A DNA stretch of 64,000 bases from an uncultured Dehalococcoidia bacterium (GTDB lineage: Bacteria > Chloroflexota > Dehalococcoidia > Lucifugimonadales > UBA1123). The position numbers and the translations under genes were made by a program. The stretch is taken from NCBI GenBank assembly GCA_958296105.1, contig OY282441.1, forward strand, positions 1,275,800 through 1,339,799. The letters run 5' to 3'. The notes below the pieces were generated by a model. The model did not search any database, was not told the origin of the DNA, and saw nothing but the letters and a program-made list of their open reading frames with translations. Within the stretch, counting starts at the first letter, position 1; every line of letters begins with the position of its first letter. Below are positions 59,433-64,000 of this stretch, in pieces.

Positions 59433-60182
59433 CTACATCGCGGTGTAGCCGCCGTCTATGACCAGCTCGCTGCCGGTTATGTAGGACGCCTCATCGGACG
59501 CGAGGAACAGCACGCCGCGAGCCACGTCTTCCATCTCGCCGAGCCGTCCGAGCGGGATGGCGTCTTGGCGCTGCTGGCGGGTGGAGTCGTCTGGGTAGAC
59601 GTCGTCGAGCATCTGGGTCTGGATGGGGCCGGGGTGGACGGAGTTGCAGCGTATGCCCTCGGCGGCGTACTGGACGGCGGTCGACTTGGTGAGCAGGCGC
59701 ACGGCGCCCTTGGATGCGTTGTAGGCGGTGGACGCGGCGCTGCCGATCAGCCCGGCTACGGAGGATATGTTGACGATGGAGCCGCCGCCCGCCTCGCGCA
59801 TGGCGGAGATGGACGCCTTCGTGCCGAGAAATACGCCCTTGCCGTTGATGTCCATGACGCGGTCCCAGTTCTCTTCGGTCTGCTCCTCTATCATGGCGCG
59901 GTCCCAGATGCCGGCGTTGTTGACGAGTATATCCAGCTTGCCGAAGCGCTGGAGTGCGGTATCGACCGCGCTGAGCCAGTCGGATTCGCTGGTGACGTCC
60001 AGCCTGACGAACACGGCGTCTGCGCCGGATTCGGCTATCTCCGCCTCTACCTGCCTGCCTTCGGCCTCCAGCACGTCGCCGAGTACGACCTTCGCGCCCT
60101 CGGAGGCGAACAGCCTCGCTTCGGCTGCGCCCATACCCCTGGCGCCGCCGCTTATGAGCGCAACCTTGCCTTCTAGTCGCAT
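59433..60182 (-). CDS. Short-chain dehydrogenase/reductase
   Basis: A 249-residue NAD(P)-dependent oxidoreductase of the classical SDR family. The cofactor motif is ISGGARGMGAAEA (about residues 10-22), then NNAGI near 88, catalytic serine in NISSVAG and the YNASKGAVR Tyr-x-x-x-Lys pair near 152-160. The aspartate in LGDVLEAEG at the end of strand 2 favours NAD over NADP. GAGGAATGTC precedes the ATG. It lies 92 bp before the aminotransferase gene and may be co-transcribed with it. Confidence 0.94.
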   Translation of the reverse strand: MRLEGKVALISGGARGMGAAEARLFASEGAKVVLGDVLEAEGRQVEAEIAESGADAVFVRLDVTSESDWLSAVDTALQRFGKLDILVNNAGIWDRAMIEEQTEENWDRVMDINGKGVFLGTKASISAMREAGGGSIVNISSVAGLIGSAASTAYNASKGAVRLLTKSTAVQYAAEGIRCNSVHPGPIQTQMLDDVYPDDSTRQQRQDAIPLGRLGEMEDVARGVLFLASDEASYITGSELVIDGGYTAM

Positions 60183-60289
60183 GACATTCCTCCGTGTGTC
60201 TGGTTTGCGCTGTTCATTCTACGCTACTAGAACATGCTCGGATAGGGAGGGAATCCTGTTGTGGCTGCCACCCGCTGGCAGGCGGGGGC

Positions 60290-60385
60290 GTCACCCTCAC
60301 CCCAGCCCTCCCCCGTCTAGGGAGAGGGGGCAGGCTGGCTGTGATTCGGGCTTGTCTGCGTATTCGACCGCTTCTGTAAGTACAT
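60290..60385. repeat. Palindromic intergenic repeat, full-length copy
   Basis: CACCCTCACCCCAGCCCT, then CCCCC-GTCTA-GGGAG, then GGGGGCAGGCTGG and GATTCGGGCTTGTCTGC, the same element as at 54793-55200 but single. It sits between the SDR gene and the rRNA promoter. Confidence 0.75.
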
Positions 60386-60436
60386 CAGACGTTCCAGGTC
60401 GATTTTTCGGATTTGCCAGAGGGGGTGAAATATCCC

Positions 60437-60466
60437 TTGACACATGCTGATTGGGTGGGCTAGTAT
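60437..60466 (+). promoter_or_regulatory. 16S rRNA promoter
   Basis: A perfect -35 TTGACA (60437-60442), an 18-bp spacer and -10 TAGTAT (60461-60466). The start of transcription would fall near 60473, about 60 bases before mature 16S and just before the left arm of the processing stem. Confidence 0.75.
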
Positions 60467-60491
60467 CTATACATCGTTCGCAAGGGCGACG

Positions 60492-62253
<1,762 letters not shown>

Positions 62254-62312
62254 TTTCTTTGTAACCGCTCGTCAGCCGGCGCGCCACAGCGCCAGCGGCG
62301 AACGGCCCGCGT

Positions 62313-62389
<77 letters not shown>

Positions 62390-62470
62390 CCCCACCCCGC
62401 AAGCTGCGCGAGACCGAGAGCCATCGCGCCGAGCTTCGGAGCGACGCTCCAGCAGGCGATGGCGTATTTC

Positions 62471-62815
62471 CGTCTCTGTACGAAGGTGCTGCCTACGCGC
62501 TGGTGGACTCGTGATATCGCTCCCCATGCGACGAGGAGACAAATTCCGTCTCTGTGCGAAGGGGTTGTCTGCCTGCGCTGGTGGACTCGTGATATCGCCC
62601 CCATGCGACGAGGAGACGCTTTCCGTCTCTGTGCGAAGGGGTTGCCTACGCGCTGGTGGACTTCGTGATGTCGCCCCCGCGCGACGAGGAGACGCTTTCA
62701 ATCTCTGTACGAAGGGGTTGCCTACGGGCTGGTGGACTCGTGATATCGCCCCCCATGCGACGAGGAGACGCTTTCAATCTCTGTACGAAGGGGTTGCCTA
62801 CGCGCTGGATGTCAA
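62471..62815. repeat. Five tandem repeats of 76-77 bp
   Basis: The unit contains TCTCTGT(A/G)CGAAGGGGTTGCC, ACGCGCTGGTGGACTCGTGA, TATCGCCCCC and GCGACGAGGAGACGCTTT. TCTCTG begins at 62473, 62549, 62626, 62702 and 62778. Units differ by a few bases. No open frame runs through them with recognisable protein. The next 250 bp, to about 63080, hold nothing that I can identify. Confidence 0.85.
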
Positions 62816-63082
62816 ATCCTGCGGGCTTCCGCTGGCGGCTTCGGGATACGGAAGTGTTCCAGAAGTACGCGGTCGAGGGACAGCGATCTGTTTCGGCGCG
62901 GTGTCCGTCGAAAGCGCTGCGGATATGTTCTTGGCTCTCCGCGAAAGACATGCAGGGCATTGCGTGAGCGCCCGGTTCAGGCAGGGTGCGGGAATCTGTC
63001 ACGGTCTTCTTGGAAACGGGCGGCGACGGAGGCTCTGACAGCTCTCTGAGCGCTGTCGAACGCAGGGGACAGCCTCGCGTAC

Positions 63083-63240
63083 TGCTTGAAAAACGACTGC
63101 CCTAGCTTCGCGCCCTGCTGGACATCGCAGGAAGTATCGTAGGAATGCTTGAAAAACGACTGCCCTTGTTAGTCTCCCACTTCTCGCCCTGCTGGACATC
63201 GCAGGAAGTATCGCGGTACTGCTTGAAAAACGACTGCCTT
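63083..63240. repeat. Short direct repeats before the glycosyltransferase
   Basis: TGCTTGAAAAACGACTGCC occurs at 63083, 63146 and 63220, and CGCCCTGCTGGACATCGCAG with the following GAAGTATCG occurs at 63111-63139 and 63185-63213. They alternate with a period of 63-74 bp. The stretch from 63241 to 63353 holds no gene that I can support, apart from a run of 14 G at 63334-63347. Confidence 0.75.
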
Positions 63241-63353
63241 AGTTAGTATGATACCGCTGTCCAGCAGATATGCTGCATCTGTGCCGAATCTCGACCACCT
63301 GCCCCACTGGATGGCGAATATCGAGAGACCTACGGGGGGGGGGGGGGTAAAAA

Positions 63354-64000
63354 ATCAAAATCTCCATCGTAACGCCTGTGTTAAACGATGTTCGGGTGGG
63401 CCGCGCTTTGGAATCCATCCTGTCGCAGCGGCACAGGCACGAAATAGAGACTATCGTCGTGGACGCCGGCTCCTCGGGCAGAACTTCGGAAGTCATCGAG
63501 CAGTACCGAGACAGGATTACCAAACTCATCATAGAGTCGGACGATGGCATCTACGACGGCATGAACAAGGGCATCCGCAAAGCCACCGGCGAGGTGGTCG
63601 GAATTCTGAACGCCGATGACCAGTACATCGACCAGCTGGTCATCCGAGACGTGGCGGAGGTTTTCGCAGAGGACGAAGCTGTCGACGCCTGCTACGGAGA
63701 CCAGATATATTCCAACGAAGCCGGCCGGATAGTGCGCTATTGGAAGGCGGGAAAGAGCTCGAGGATCAAGTGGCTGCTCGGCTGGATGCCCCCTCATCCG
63801 ACTTTCTTCGCGCGGCGGCGCATATACGAACGTTACGGTGCATTCGACCTTCAGTATCCTATTGCGGCTGACTACGAGCTGATGATGCGGCTGATGTTCA
63901 AGCATGGAATCAACGTGAAATACTTGGAAAGGGTGATGCTCAACATGGCTACGGGCGGCAACTCCACCAAGAGCGTAATGAATATCCTGAAAGCCAACCT
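63354..64000 (+). CDS. GT2-family glycosyltransferase (3' end beyond window, start irregular)
   Basis: At least 215 residues of a family 2 glycosyltransferase. KISIVTPVLNDVRVGRALESI is the first strand and helix, IVVDAGSSGRTSEVI the nucleotide loop, ESDDGIYDGMNKGIRKATGEVVGILNADDQY the acceptor-to-DxD region, and MPPHPTFFARRRIYERYGAFD the C-terminal part, as in enzymes of polysaccharide or O-antigen synthesis. The frame has a TAA at 63348 and no ATG, GTG or TTG before the first strand: the codon where ATG is expected is ATC (63354), placed 6 bases after a G-rich run. The end lies outside the window. Confidence 0.85.
   Translation, partial: MKISIVTPVLNDVRVGRALESILSQRHRHEIETIVVDAGSSGRTSEVIEQYRDRITKLIIESDDGIYDGMNKGIRKATGEVVGILNADDQYIDQLVIRDVAEVFAEDEAVDACYGDQIYSNEAGRIVRYWKAGKSSRIKWLLGWMPPHPTFFARRRIYERYGAFDLQYPIAADYELMMRLMFKHGINVKYLERVMLNMATGGNSTKSVMNILKAN

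Noticed and set aside
62471-62815. Possible CRISPR array
   Set aside because: The repeats are contiguous 76-77-bp units without unique spacers, and no cas genes are nearby.
62400-63038. 230-codon plus-strand frame across the tandem repeats
   Set aside because: Open only because the repeat length permits it in part; the product is repeat-derived and lacks any domain or start signal.

Overview
The window looks like chromosomal DNA from an uncultured bacterium of the Chloroflexota, most likely class Dehalococcoidia (SAR202-like). The grounds are the 16S rRNA gene at 60534-62031, a 16S gene that is not followed by 23S, high GC, and a gene mix rich in CoA-transferase, enoyl-CoA hydratase, amidohydrolase, SDR and amino-acid ABC-transport genes. 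This placement is read by eye and was not searched.

Left part (1-22.3 kb): an Mrp/DUF59 Fe-S assembly pair; a recombination and repair run on the minus strand (yebC, ruvC, ruvA, methyltransferase, uvrB, lipoprotein); a small antitoxin-like gene with its own operator; tRNA-Val; rpoBC with a clear promoter and terminator; a DUF169 gene; a 2-hydroxyacid dehydrogenase; tandem retropepsin-like aspartic proteases with a third decayed copy; and selB, the selenocysteine elongation factor.

Middle (22.3-43.2 kb): five tandem genes for small membrane/coiled-coil proteins; a plus-strand, copper-type export/redox operon (25.1-31.7 kb). That operon holds a lipoprotein peroxiredoxin whose active site is interrupted by an in-frame UGA (U-G-I-C in place of C-x-x-C) with a hairpin just downstream. 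It is a strong selenoprotein candidate and fits the nearby selB. It also holds a CopC-CopD-cytochrome c fusion. Next come purine genes purF-N-M-H with a HEPN-type pair inserted between purM and purH, a GT2 glycosyltransferase, a rhomboid protease, an amidohydrolase, and a DUF4160/DUF2442 cassette flanked by a broken 5' copy and the intact copy of an enoyl-CoA hydratase gene, then a CoA-transferase.

Right part (43.1-64 kb): a defence-like stretch (AAA ATPase + DUF4276; PD-(D/E)XK nuclease + N6-adenine methylase in overlapping frames) attached to the 3' end of a polar amino-acid ABC operon with two paralogous binding proteins; a block of palindromic intergenic repeats; an exported protein made of six tandem Cache domains; a class III aminotransferase and an SDR; then a solitary 16S rRNA gene enclosed by a long processing stem, tRNA-Ala, minisatellite-like repeats, and a partial glycosyltransferase behind a 14-G run.

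Most interesting: the UGA-containing peroxiredoxin in the copper operon, the poly-Cache protein, the five-copy coiled-coil array, and the cassettes inserted into housekeeping operons.
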